Source of the DNA: an uncultured Bacteroidota bacterium
GTDB lineage: Bacteria; Bacteroidota; Bacteroidia; NS11-12g; UBA955
Assembly (NCBI GenBank): GCA_903959115.1
Contig: CAJBVU010000206.1
Span: 1-30,327 of the forward strand
DNA length: 30,327 nt
Direction: 5' to 3'
The notes beneath the pieces are model-generated. The model was not told where the DNA came from. It saw nothing but the letters and a program-made list of their open reading frames with translations, and searched no databases. Made by a program: the position numbers and the translations under genes. Below are positions 17,801 to 24,719 of the stretch, in pieces; the first letter of the stretch is position 1, and every line of letters starts with the position of its first letter.

Positions 17801-18732
17801 CCAAGTTTAACATGCGTTGGGGTACTTCAAAAGATAAAGACGGAAACGATATTTCTGGTTCTCAAGGTTTGGGTTGGTTCCCTGGCTATGCGGTGAATAT
17901 GGAAACGGGCGAACGATTGGTTATTGCATTCTCTGAGGATAGTTATTTGGCTGGTGAAAACGGCCGTGATATGATGTGGAATCCTACAGATAAGGTTATC
18001 AACGACAATGGCAGTTATCCTGCAATGGGTGGTAAACACTTCATTTATATCTTCGGTACGGGTATGTCGGCTATTTCGCGTAACGTAAAAGGTGAGAGAT
18101 ATTTAGGTGATGCTGAAGCCAATTTCCAACGTTTCAAAACAGCAATGTTGCCCACGGCTGTGGGAGGTTCTGTTTCGAGCACGGAGAAAATGAGATTGTT
18201 ATCTCAGGCAATGTGGGTGATTCCAACATATATGGCCGCTGGTTTCAAGATGGAAAATGGCAATGTTCCTCCAACAAATGTGAAGATCAAGATTAACATT
18301 CGCAAGGCATATACTACATACAATGGTGGTAATGCAATCAACAACGATCGTCCGATGTATGAATTTGATGCTGCAAGTATCGCACCTAAGGTGAGCAATG
18401 AAATCGGGAAGAAGAATTTGGACTTGGTTAATGTTGTTCCGAATCCTTATCGCGGATATAGTTCCTATGAAAACTCTCCAATTGATTCTCGTGTTAAAAT
18501 TACCAATTTGCCTCCAGATTGTACAATTACAATTTATGATATGGCGGGTAATTTGGTTCGCAGAGTTAACAAAGCGGATGTGAATACTTACTATGAGTGG
18601 GATTTGAAAAACGGAAGTAATGTGCCTATTGCCAGTGGTTTATACTTGATCCATGTTAAGACTAAGGATTTGGGTGAAAAGATAATTCGTTGGTACGGTA
18701 TTATGCATGCCATTGATTTGGACAGTTATTAA
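14848..18732 (+). CDS. Large secreted protein with T9SS type A/FlgD-Ig-like C-terminal domain
   Basis: A 1294-residue secreted protein. The signal peptide is about 1-19 (MKRLGLILFSAMLAQMSIA). The N-terminal region carries GGDMWWDLNNAKYEIPK, SLFAGAIWIGGRDNGG and DFWPGPLDTT, a pattern I associate with a family of Bacteroidota T9SS-exported proteins of unknown function. An acidic cluster, NGDDDDEG (about 318-325), could bind a metal ion. The last ~104 residues form a sorting domain: NVVPNPYRGYSSYE, TITIYDMAGNLVRRV, YYEWDLKNGSNVPIASGLYLIHV, then EKIIRW, with a further ~12 residues (ending DLDSY) beyond the usual final strand. No catalytic motif was seen. It lies 19 bases after the TonB receptor and 8 bases before the PorV/PorQ-like gene, so one transcript very probably covers all three. 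Confidence 0.85.
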   Translation: MKRLGLILFSAMLAQMSIARPILNLNGRSNSPRVDRRAGQFANTCEPASQSVDLDVNNVRTKLLNGGDMWWDLNNAKYEIPKVTDPNSVRKHSLFAGAIWIGGRDNGGSLKLAAMTYRQKGSDFWPGPLDTTTAATDPVRCKTYDKMWKVTRDELEEFENSKYLTQSAGIRDWPAGRQRAVLYGNEANYLAPYKEITPDGVYDPFVGEHPVLDDRRPSIENGVDKQPDMFIWWVYNDKGNIHSETQGQAIGVEVQTTAFAFSTNDEVNNMTFYGSKIINRGFTTLNNCYMGQWVDADLGNYADDYVGCDVGRGLGFCYNGDDDDEGVLGYGLNPPTIGVDYFEGPTDSAGNQMGLSHYMYYNNDSDPVRGNPGEAIEYYNLLQGKWLGGQNVTYGGTGFGGSKPAKYMFPGDTDPAYPTDPWTEKISGNKPGDRRFIQSTGPFTLRPGQTQRITVGVVWARTTSGGASGSLNLLKLASDKAQTLFNNNFKILDGPNAPDIEIQELEQELVMKFLNTNSGKIENYVEKYRDASNKLRTYKFEGYLVYQLKDGTVSTSDLDNVDKARLLFQCDLKNNRGMIVNKVYDPKLAALLPVIKVEGADAGVQHTWSIKNDLFATSANTQLVDFKPVYYLVMSYAILADDSLQIDPNQFLAGRRNIKTYKVVPHKTEPENFGTELTSGYGSGPVLTRLAGRGNGGNVLEFTPETMNDILANNISSKPTYVGGFGPVKIKVVDPLKVPNAKFEFVLKENKASLASGLKDSMTKNTGWFMVKKGADGVSNDTIFSDTTIRSKFESVQGKRSVNNATKETLADWGLSVEVEQVYNPGENAQADPSNGVLSWSVEWEDNGKQWLTAVADNDGTAAGNFPWQNWIRAGQAGRGATFDPIAHDFFNQDGTPCDPGQAFERIWNGRIAPYGLTGREKLTAAGKNTYGFAWWGNTVGLQNPMAELASIELVITKDKSLWTRCPVFEMADDEMKASTEGQMSKFNMRWGTSKDKDGNDISGSQGLGWFPGYAVNMETGERLVIAFSEDSYLAGENGRDMMWNPTDKVINDNGSYPAMGGKHFIYIFGTGMSAISRNVKGERYLGDAEANFQRFKTAMLPTAVGGSVSSTEKMRLLSQAMWVIPTYMAAGFKMENGNVPPTNVKIKINIRKAYTTYNGGNAINNDRPMYEFDAASIAPKVSNEIGKKNLDLVNVVPNPYRGYSSYENSPIDSRVKITNLPPDCTITIYDMAGNLVRRVNKADVNTYYEWDLKNGSNVPIASGLYLIHVKTKDLGEKIIRWYGIMHAIDLDSY

Positions 18733-18740
18733 AAAATAGA

Positions 18741-19856
18741 ATGATGAATCGCAAACAAAAGAATATACTTTGGGCCAGTTTGATGGCTGTTGGATTTGTA
18801 GGAACTGCTTTTGGTGGTAATCCTGAACGTCAGGGACAGGCAGGTGCTGCTCAGTTGACCATCAATGGTTGGGCGAGATCCAGTGGTATGGGTTGGGCGA
18901 ATGGCGGTAAGGTATCGGGTGCAGAAGCCATGTACATGAACGTAGGTGGTTTGGACCGTTTTAAGAATAACACCGAATTGGTATTTGCTCGTACAGAATG
19001 GTTGATGGGTTCAGGGATTGCCATTAATAGTGTTGCTTTGGCTCAGAAAATGGGTGAAGATGGCGAAGGAGGTACTTTTGGTATATCTGTAATGCAGTAT
19101 AGCATTAAACCCATTGATATCACTACAGAGGATAACCCTTATGGCGGTATTGGTACTTTTAGAGTTAATATGTCGAATATTGGCTTAGCATATTCTAAGA
19201 GCTTCAGTAACAACATCTCTGCAGGTGTTATGGCAAAGATCGTTTCGGAGGGGATTCCTGATGCAAGCGCTTCTGGTGTTGCTTTGGATGCAGGTGTTCA
19301 ATACGTAACCACATTCCGTCCTACCAAGGGTGGTATGAAGAAGGATGATTTCAAGTTTGGTATTTCGATGAAGAACATCGGACCCGACATGAATCATACG
19401 GGTGATGGATTGAGTTACAAGGCGATTTTGGATAATGGTACGTTTACCAAAACTGTTCAGGTGAAGGTGGATCAGATCAAATTGCCAGCCTTGTTGAACA
19501 TTGCTGCTTCTTATGATATCCGTTTGGATAAGAACGCAAATCAATACGATAATAAGTTAACTGTAGGGTTCGGATTTACGAATTATGCGTATACTGCGAA
19601 CCAGTTGACGTTGGCTTGTGAGTATTCATATAAGGAATTCTTGACATTGCGCGGTGGATTTGTTTATCAGCAGGGGATTTTTGACAGCGAAGTACGTCCT
19701 TCCGCCTTTACGGGTCCACAAGCAGGTATTAGTTATGATTTTGCGGTAGGTGAAGACGGCAATCAAGTTAGTTTAGATTACTCATACAGGGCAACAAATC
19801 CTTTTAATGGTGTGCATTCATTTGGTTTGCGCATTGGCTTAGGAACTGCCGAATAA
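18741..19856 (+). CDS. PorV/PorQ-family outer-membrane beta-barrel protein (T9SS-associated)
   Basis: A 371-residue protein with a signal peptide (about 1-25, ending GTAFGG) and alternating beta-strand sequence through to the C-terminal FGLRIGLG. The N-terminal segments QLTINGWARSSGMGWANGG, GAEAMYMNVGGL and NNTELVFARTEWLMGSGIAIN match the PorV/PorQ family (FadL-like barrels). PorV carries T9SS cargo with a C-terminal sorting domain to the PorU sortase at the cell surface. This looks like a paralogue, not PorV itself: it has no porU neighbour and instead follows a single T9SS cargo gene by 8 bases. The likely role, by inference, is handling that cargo or linking it to the TonB receptor two genes upstream. 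Start may be the first or second ATG (18741 or 18744). It is the last gene of its operon; a strong terminator follows. Confidence 0.85.
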   Translation: MMNRKQKNILWASLMAVGFVGTAFGGNPERQGQAGAAQLTINGWARSSGMGWANGGKVSGAEAMYMNVGGLDRFKNNTELVFARTEWLMGSGIAINSVALAQKMGEDGEGGTFGISVMQYSIKPIDITTEDNPYGGIGTFRVNMSNIGLAYSKSFSNNISAGVMAKIVSEGIPDASASGVALDAGVQYVTTFRPTKGGMKKDDFKFGISMKNIGPDMNHTGDGLSYKAILDNGTFTKTVQVKVDQIKLPALLNIAASYDIRLDKNANQYDNKLTVGFGFTNYAYTANQLTLACEYSYKEFLTLRGGFVYQQGIFDSEVRPSAFTGPQAGISYDFAVGEDGNQVSLDYSYRATNPFNGVHSFGLRIGLGTAE

Positions 19857-19870
19857 TACAAGCATTTTTA

Positions 19871-19878
19871 TATATTTG
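19871..19878 (+). promoter_or_regulatory. Bacteroidota-type -7 element (TATATTTG) before greA
   Basis: TATATTTG matches TAnnTTTG exactly. The predicted transcript start (about 19882) falls at the base of the hairpin at 19884-19912, so a greA transcript from here would begin with that hairpin. No -33 element is seen at the normal distance. Confidence 0.4.
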
Positions 19879-19883
19879 TAAAG

Positions 19884-19918
19884 TGTGCATCAGTGGCTAA
19901 CGCTGGTGCACATTTTTT
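19884..19918 (+). terminator. Hairpin plus T-run after the PorV/PorQ gene
   Basis: TGTGCATCAG (19884-19893) pairs with CTGGTGCACA (19903-19912) with one G-U pair, and two further pairs can extend toward a GCTAA loop; a run of six T follows at 19913-19918. This is a good intrinsic terminator for the TonB receptor operon. It overlaps the likely 5' leader of greA. Confidence 0.7.
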
Positions 19919-19935
19919 CTTAAAAACTACCAACG

Positions 19936-20409
19936 ATGAGCGATATACAATATGTATCAAAGGAAGGCTTAGAGAGAATGAAGCAAGAGCTTTATTTGAT
20001 GAAGCATGAGGAACGTCCTCGTATCACCACTGCCATTGCGGAAGCGCGTGACAAAGGGGATTTGAGTGAGAATGCAGAGTATGATGCGGCGAAAGAGGCG
20101 CAGGGTATTCTGGAATATAAAATCAGTCAGATGGAACATATGGTTGCTAATGCTAGGGTTTTGGATACTTCAAATCTTGATACGAGCAAAGTGAGTATCA
20201 TGTTAAATGTTCGTGTGAAGAATCACAATGTTGGTAAGGAAGCGGTCTACCGTTTGGTATCGGAAAGCGAAGCCAACTTAAAGGAGAATAAAATTTCTAT
20301 CAAAAGTGCAATTGCGCAAGGTTTGATGGGGAAAGTGGTTGGGGAAACTGTGAATATCACTGTTCCTGCCGGTACCGTGAAATTGGAGATTCTAGAGATT
20401 TTCGCGTAA
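19936..20409 (+). CDS. greA: Transcription elongation factor GreA
   Basis: A 157-residue cytoplasmic factor that enters the secondary channel of RNA polymerase and stimulates cleavage of backtracked RNA. The N-terminal coiled coil (about 8-75) carries the tip motif ARDKGDLSENAEYDAAKE with the acidic pair Asp42 and Glu45 that coordinates the catalytic Mg ion. The C-terminal FKBP-like domain includes YRLVSESEANLKENKIS and the near-terminal GETVNITVPAGTVKLEILEI. Length is normal for the family (about 158). It is followed after 6 bases by a HIT-family gene, a pairing that suggests cotranscription. Confidence 0.97.
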   Translation: MSDIQYVSKEGLERMKQELYLMKHEERPRITTAIAEARDKGDLSENAEYDAAKEAQGILEYKISQMEHMVANARVLDTSNLDTSKVSIMLNVRVKNHNVGKEAVYRLVSESEANLKENKISIKSAIAQGLMGKVVGETVNITVPAGTVKLEILEIFA

Positions 20410-20415
20410 TCTGAT

Positions 20416-20814
20416 ATGGCAACGTTGTTCTCGCGTATTGTGGCTGGTGAAATCCCTTGTCATCGTATTTGCGAAGACGAACATCATTTGGCATTTTTGG
20501 ATATCATGCCCTTGGTGATGGGACATGTTTTGGTAATCCCTAAGCGCGAGGTAGATTATATCTTTGATTTGTCTGGTTCCGAGTTAGGTGCTCTGTGGCA
20601 GTTTGCCCAGGGTGTTGCAAAGGCGGTAGAAAAGGCGGTTCCGTGTAAACGGGTTGGTGTTGCGGTGATTGGATTAGAAGTGCCCCACGCACATATTCAT
20701 TTGGTCCCTCTTCAAACCGTGGGCGATATCAATTTTACCAAAGAAAAGTTGCATCCCAGTGAGTCGTCGTTGGCTGAAATTGCCGCATTGATTCGTGCCA
20801 ATTTGCAAGGGTAA
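20416..20814 (+). CDS. HIT-family nucleotide hydrolase/transferase
   Basis: A 132-residue cytoplasmic protein of the histidine triad superfamily, which hydrolyses nucleoside phosphoramidates, dinucleoside polyphosphates or related compounds. Evidence: the opening TLFSRIVAGEIPCHRICEDE, the segment HVLVIPKREVDYIFDL, and the active-site triad H-x-H-x-H at His91, His93 and His95 in VPHAHIHLVPL. The central His of the triad is the expected nucleophile position. The length fits the bacterial HinT/Hit group. It sits 6 bases after greA and 31 bases before the lgt-family gene. The exact substrate cannot be read from the sequence. Confidence 0.93.
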   Translation: MATLFSRIVAGEIPCHRICEDEHHLAFLDIMPLVMGHVLVIPKREVDYIFDLSGSELGALWQFAQGVAKAVEKAVPCKRVGVAVIGLEVPHAHIHLVPLQTVGDINFTKEKLHPSESSLAEIAALIRANLQG

Positions 20815-20831
20815 AATCGGATTGATTTACT

Positions 20832-20839
20832 TAGGTTTG
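20832..20839 (+). promoter_or_regulatory. Bacteroidota-type -7 element (TAGGTTTG) just upstream of the lgt-family gene
   Basis: TAGGTTTG is the same octamer as before the M49 peptidase gene. It ends only 6 bases before the ATG at 20846, so a transcript starting the usual few bases downstream would have a leader of roughly 0-4 bases. No clear -33 TTG is at the normal spacing. Confidence 0.4.
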
Positions 20840-20845
20840 TAAAGA

Positions 20846-21628
20846 ATGAAACCTGAATTATTTCATATTGCTGGATTAACGATTTATGGATACGGTTTCT
20901 GTATTTTGGTAGGCGTTGTTGCTGCATTTTTTCATTTGTATTTGAATCGGGTAAGATTGGGGATGGATGTAGATAGCATTAGCAATGTGATATTGATTTG
21001 TTTTGTGGGTGTGTTTGTGGGAGGGAAGGTTTTTTACTTTTTGGAAGACCCTGCGGGACATTGGTCGCGGATGGATCAGTTCTTTGGGGATCTAGGCAAT
21101 GGATTTGTATTTTATGGTTCTTTTCTGGTCACCCTGGCGATGCTTTGGGCTTGGATGCGCAAGATTGGCTGGAATTTTTGGGATAAGATGGATGATATTG
21201 GCATCGCTGGTGCGTTTGTACATGGCTTTGGTAAGTTGGGCTGCTTCTTGGCGGGTTGCTGTCATGGCGTGGTTTGTGTGAATCCCAAATATGGCATAAT
21301 TTTTAATGATGTGAATTCGCACGCCGAGCCCTTGGGCGAGGCGCTATACCCCGTACAATTATGGGATTCGGGAATCGTGTTTTTTAGCATCGCAATGATG
21401 TTGTGGATGCAAAAGCGAGGGAAGACATTTGGTGGACAGTTATTTTTCTTTTATGCCTTAATTTATGGTGTAGGCAGGTTCTTTACGGAAGGGTATCGCG
21501 GGGATATCTCCAGAGGTTTTGTTTTCAACGGACTGTTATCGCATAGCCAATTTATTGCCATTTTAGTGGTGACCTTCTCGGGCATTGGATATTGGTTTTT
21601 GCGAAGGAGGCAGTTGCGTAAAGTATGA
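20846..21628 (+). CDS. lgt: Prolipoprotein diacylglyceryl transferase family protein
   Basis: A 260-residue polytopic inner-membrane protein with about seven hydrophobic segments. Lgt moves a diacylglyceryl group from phosphatidylglycerol to the lipobox cysteine of prelipoproteins. Family marks: the N-terminal PELFHIAGLTIYGYGFCILVG, the core GKLGCFLAGCCHG (129-141), YPVQLWDS (168-174), and GRFFTEGYRGD (210-220), which keeps the Arg and Glu of the late signature. The core differs from the classical G-R-x-[GA]-N-F-x-N-x-E signature: the Arg equivalent to essential E. coli Arg143 is Lys130, and the Asn/Glu positions are Cys/Ala. This Cys-rich version of the loop occurs in a branch of the family, so true Lgt activity is likely but not certain. 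Its stop codon overlaps the holB start by four bases (ATGA). Confidence 0.8.
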   Translation: MKPELFHIAGLTIYGYGFCILVGVVAAFFHLYLNRVRLGMDVDSISNVILICFVGVFVGGKVFYFLEDPAGHWSRMDQFFGDLGNGFVFYGSFLVTLAMLWAWMRKIGWNFWDKMDDIGIAGAFVHGFGKLGCFLAGCCHGVVCVNPKYGIIFNDVNSHAEPLGEALYPVQLWDSGIVFFSIAMMLWMQKRGKTFGGQLFFFYALIYGVGRFFTEGYRGDISRGFVFNGLLSHSQFIAILVVTFSGIGYWFLRRRQLRKV

Positions 21629-22743
21629 GATTTGAAGATGTAATTGGGCAGGATCAGGTGAAAGCTAGGCTCCGTCATGGCGTTGCCGTGGGCAGGATCC
21701 CTCATGCGCAGTTGATGTTGGGGCCAGAAGGGAGTGGAGGTTTGCCGCTGGCATTGGCCTATATTCAATTTGTGATGTGTCCAAATCGTACAGAATTGGA
21801 TAGCTGTGGGGAATGTCCAACCTGCAGAAAGCTATCATCTTTTACCCATCCAGACGTTCATTATACTTTCCCTTTTCCCAGGAAACAGGGAGAAATGGAA
21901 GCTTGCTCTGATGTTTATCCTCAGTGGCGTGAGGCGTTGAAAGACGATGTTTACATGAGTTACAGCGATTGGATGCAGCAACTCAATGCCGAAAATAAGC
22001 AAGGCAATATTCCAACCAAAGAACTTCGCAACATCATCAAAAATTTGTCGTTGAAGGCTTATGAGGGCAATATGAAGGTGAGTTTGGTGTGGTTGCCCGA
22101 GTATTTGGGACAGGAAGGCAATATTTTACTTAAAATTTTAGAAGAACCGCCGGCGGGGACTTTGTTTTTGTTGGTGGGGTCGGATGTGGACGATATATTA
22201 TCGACGATTGTATCCAGGACACAGCTAGTGAGAATGGCGCCTATCGAAGATGCAGCCTTAAGTGAAGCGCTGGTTGTGAGAGATGAGATAACGGAGGCCG
22301 ATGCGCAGCGGTTGGCTAAAGTTGCCCAGGGCAATTATCATTTGGCCAGGGAATTGGGTAAGGAGGCAACGAATCCGCATTTGGATGCTTGGCGAGGGTG
22401 GATGACGATTGTGTTTAAACGGAAAATGGGCGATGCGTTTGCTTGGAGCGATGATATGTCATCGCTAGGTAGGGAAGGCGTTAAATCGTTCTTACTATAT
22501 GGGATACAAGTGCTGAGGACTTGCGCTGTGGTACCCTATTCAGGGTCTGAAGGATTGTGGGAAGGGCCAGAATTGGATTTCGTGAACAAATTCAATACGC
22601 TACAATTGGGACATGAGGTCATTGGGAAGATGGTAAAGGTTTTAGAGGACGCGATGTATAGCATTGAGAGAAACGGCAACCCTAAAATCATATTGATGGA
22701 TGCGAGTTATGGACTGGTGAAATCAATTATGAAAAAAAACTAG
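21625..22743 (+). CDS. holB: DNA polymerase III delta' (clamp-loader) subunit
   Basis: A 372-residue AAA+ clamp-loader subunit. It opens RFEDVIGQDQVKARLRHGVAVGRIPHAQLMLGP. The P-loop position reads GPEGSGGL (33-40): the Lys and Ser/Thr of a working Walker A are replaced, as expected for the non-ATP-binding delta' subunit. A zinc module follows with Cys52, Cys61, Cys64 and Cys67 (CGECPTC). Later motifs are LLKILEEPPAGTLFLLV and the sensor-like SRTQ (about 201-204), then the helical collar domain. It overlaps the lgt-family gene by four bases and is likely translated with it. The next gene, an ECF sigma factor, begins 66 bases downstream in a gap with no clear terminator or -7 element. Confidence 0.9.
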   Translation: MRFEDVIGQDQVKARLRHGVAVGRIPHAQLMLGPEGSGGLPLALAYIQFVMCPNRTELDSCGECPTCRKLSSFTHPDVHYTFPFPRKQGEMEACSDVYPQWREALKDDVYMSYSDWMQQLNAENKQGNIPTKELRNIIKNLSLKAYEGNMKVSLVWLPEYLGQEGNILLKILEEPPAGTLFLLVGSDVDDILSTIVSRTQLVRMAPIEDAALSEALVVRDEITEADAQRLAKVAQGNYHLARELGKEATNPHLDAWRGWMTIVFKRKMGDAFAWSDDMSSLGREGVKSFLLYGIQVLRTCAVVPYSGSEGLWEGPELDFVNKFNTLQLGHEVIGKMVKVLEDAMYSIERNGNPKIILMDASYGLVKSIMKKN

Positions 22744-22809
22744 ACGGTCAGACAACCAATGGGGGGTTATAATCTTCTTTAGGTGAAATCTGGATCATGT
22801 TAACTTCGA

Positions 22810-23346
22810 ATGACACATCAACAGGAGCCAAAAGAACATCAATTGTTGCGACAGTGTATCGCGGGAGACCGCAAGGCACAGCAAGGGTTGTACGATCTTT
22901 TTGCCCCCACTGTGTATGCCATTTGCTTGCGATACATGGGTAATTCAGACGATGCCAAAGATATGTTACAAGACACCATGGTAAAGTTTTATCAAAAAGC
23001 GGGAGAGTTCAGATTCCAAGGATCCTTGGAGGGCTGGGTGAAACGCATCGGTGTAAATGCATGTTTGGATCAGTTGAAGAGAAATAAAGCCAAATTTACT
23101 ACGGATATTGAAAATGCTTTTGGATTAAGCGGCGATGTAAATGCTTCTCAACCACTAGAAACTAAGGATTTGATGCGATTGCTCGGCACACTCCCTGATG
23201 GGTATCGCACTGTTTTTAACTTATACGCCATTGAGGGATTCTCTCATGGTGAGATTGCCACACTGTTGAATATTTCTGAGAATACAAGTAAGTCACAACT
23301 ATTTAAAGCCCGCAAATGGTTGCAAGCAAAACTCGATAGGAATTGA
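22810..23346 (+). CDS. ECF-type RNA polymerase sigma factor
   Basis: A 178-residue sigma-70-family factor with only regions 2 and 4. Region 2: ALYDLFAPTVYAICLRYMG-like segment (about 26-45), DAKDMLQDTMVKFYQKAGEF and GWVKRIGVNACLDQLKR. Region 4: LPDGYRTVFNLYAIEGFSHGEIATLLN with the helix-turn-helix ending SENTSKSQLFKARKWL. Such factors are normally held inactive by a membrane anti-sigma partner encoded next door. Here the stop TGA (23344-23346) shares its last A with the ATG of the next gene, indicating translational coupling with the membrane protein described below. Target promoters are unknown; I did not find a distinctive shared element other than the housekeeping TAnnTTTG. Confidence 0.95.
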   Translation: MTHQQEPKEHQLLRQCIAGDRKAQQGLYDLFAPTVYAICLRYMGNSDDAKDMLQDTMVKFYQKAGEFRFQGSLEGWVKRIGVNACLDQLKRNKAKFTTDIENAFGLSGDVNASQPLETKDLMRLLGTLPDGYRTVFNLYAIEGFSHGEIATLLNISENTSKSQLFKARKWLQAKLDRN

Positions 23347-24653
23347 TGGATGATTCATTGAAACATATCGATGAGCTATTTCGTTCCCATTTGGGTTCGG
23401 CGGGTGTGACGCCTCCTACAGGGGTGTTTGAGCAGTGTGTTGAGCAATTGCATGCTTCAGGAACGGAAGGACAAGGATTGAATCAGGGTGCTATTCAGCA
23501 AAGTGTTGAATCAGGACTGGAAAATGCCACGGCAAGTGCAGGAAAAACAATATTTGGTATTTCGATGAAGGCCAGCGTTGCAATACTTGGCTCAGTGGTT
23601 GCTGCCGTCTTTGTGGTATCGGCTATCTTGAACAGCAACGGATCTGTCAACCATTTGAAAGATGTGAATGCTGGGATACGGTCAGAGGTCGACAAGAATT
23701 TGGATCAGACAGCCGCGGGAATTGATAATAATTCGGATAAGGGTGCTGGTTTGTCGGCGAAGACCAACGCTGAAATTGGTAATAGTTCTTCTGATGTAAA
23801 TGCAAGGACGACTTCTCTGGATAAAATAGATTACGTGGCCACTTATGGGGGGTCGATTCCAGTGCTTCGTAAGAATTATGTTGGAGGGAAAAATAATGTT
23901 GGAGTGGAAAATTCCGGGGGCGGGAATGGTGGATCGGGCATAGAAAATTCATCGAATGTGCCCCGGGAAAAATCATCGAGTGAAATGTTAGTTAAAGTGC
24001 CGACAGACAATTCAAATCAATTGAGCCGACCTACAAAAGTGGTAGCTGGGAATATAAACCCATGTCAAAAGTATGCAAATCAGTGGAAGCCTGTTATCGC
24101 CGATATTGTTGGTGGGATTGTTTCATTGGGTATTGAGGGTAAATATGAAAAAATGCGGGTTGATTGGGCTGATGGTGAGCGTTCAGAAGTGTTAACTGAC
24201 CAAGTGGGTGTTGAGCGAGTTTCGCATCAATATTGGGTAGCAAATAACAGAACGTTTAATGTAAAGATGTTGAACGAGCGCAGGGTTTTCGATGAGAAAG
24301 GTATGTGGATTGTTTGCAGGGACAGTCAGAGAGTTGCGGTTAGTATCGCGCCCGTGGGTGATGCTACAGATATTTTTGTCCCTGATATTTTTACACCCAA
24401 TGGGGATGGATTTAATGAAGAATTTTACATTAGGATGGCCCAGCCTCAAATGTTCGATATTTGTGTCTTTGATGTGAACAATCGTTTGATATTCAGATCA
24501 GAGAACTACGATGCAAGATGGAAGGGTATTTGTGGCGCAAGTGTTTGTCCAGAAGGTGTTTATAGGTTGGTTGTTTCGTATAAGTATAGTGGTGATAAAT
24601 CGTTAAAGTATGCAAGAAAATCCGTGAAGTTAATTTATAAAGCAAACCAATAA
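23346..24653 (+). CDS. Putative membrane anti-sigma factor fused to PKD-like and T9SS type B C-terminal domains
   Basis: A 435-residue protein from the ATG at 23346 (a frame opening at TTG 23343 is unlikely). The N-terminus, residues 1-65, is hydrophilic and opens DDSLKHIDELFRSHL followed by TPPTGVFEQCVEQL, resembling the short cytoplasmic segment of Bacteroidota ECF anti-sigma proteins. One strongly hydrophobic helix follows (about 76-95), not at the N-terminus, so it is a membrane anchor rather than a cleavable signal. Then a Gly/Asn/Ser-rich linker (about 100-235), a beta-rich PKD-like segment (about 238-340), and residues 343-435 forming a gliding-motility-associated C-terminal domain: PDIFTPNGDGFNEEF, DICVFDVNNRLIFRS, RWKGICG, CPEGVYRLVVSYKY. 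One-base overlap with the sigma gene supports partnership. The anti-sigma role is inferred; the C-terminal domain is clear. Confidence 0.7.
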   Translation: MDDSLKHIDELFRSHLGSAGVTPPTGVFEQCVEQLHASGTEGQGLNQGAIQQSVESGLENATASAGKTIFGISMKASVAILGSVVAAVFVVSAILNSNGSVNHLKDVNAGIRSEVDKNLDQTAAGIDNNSDKGAGLSAKTNAEIGNSSSDVNARTTSLDKIDYVATYGGSIPVLRKNYVGGKNNVGVENSGGGNGGSGIENSSNVPREKSSSEMLVKVPTDNSNQLSRPTKVVAGNINPCQKYANQWKPVIADIVGGIVSLGIEGKYEKMRVDWADGERSEVLTDQVGVERVSHQYWVANNRTFNVKMLNERRVFDEKGMWIVCRDSQRVAVSIAPVGDATDIFVPDIFTPNGDGFNEEFYIRMAQPQMFDICVFDVNNRLIFRSENYDARWKGICGASVCPEGVYRLVVSYKYSGDKSLKYARKSVKLIYKANQ

Positions 24654-24719
24654 TTTTAAAAATCGAATATGAATTTTACTCATAATAGTACACGGCGCCC
24701 AAATAATTCGGGCAACTCC

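Noticed and set aside
11043..18732. A SusC/SusD nutrient uptake pair
   Set aside because: The receptor resembles SusC-type architecture, but the next protein has no lipobox or SusD helical repeats; it has an ordinary signal peptide and a T9SS C-terminal domain.
22768..22773. TATAAT-like hexamer upstream of the ECF sigma gene
   Set aside because: This resembles the enterobacterial -10 box, which is not the primary consensus in this phylum; no TTGACA-like partner at proper spacing.
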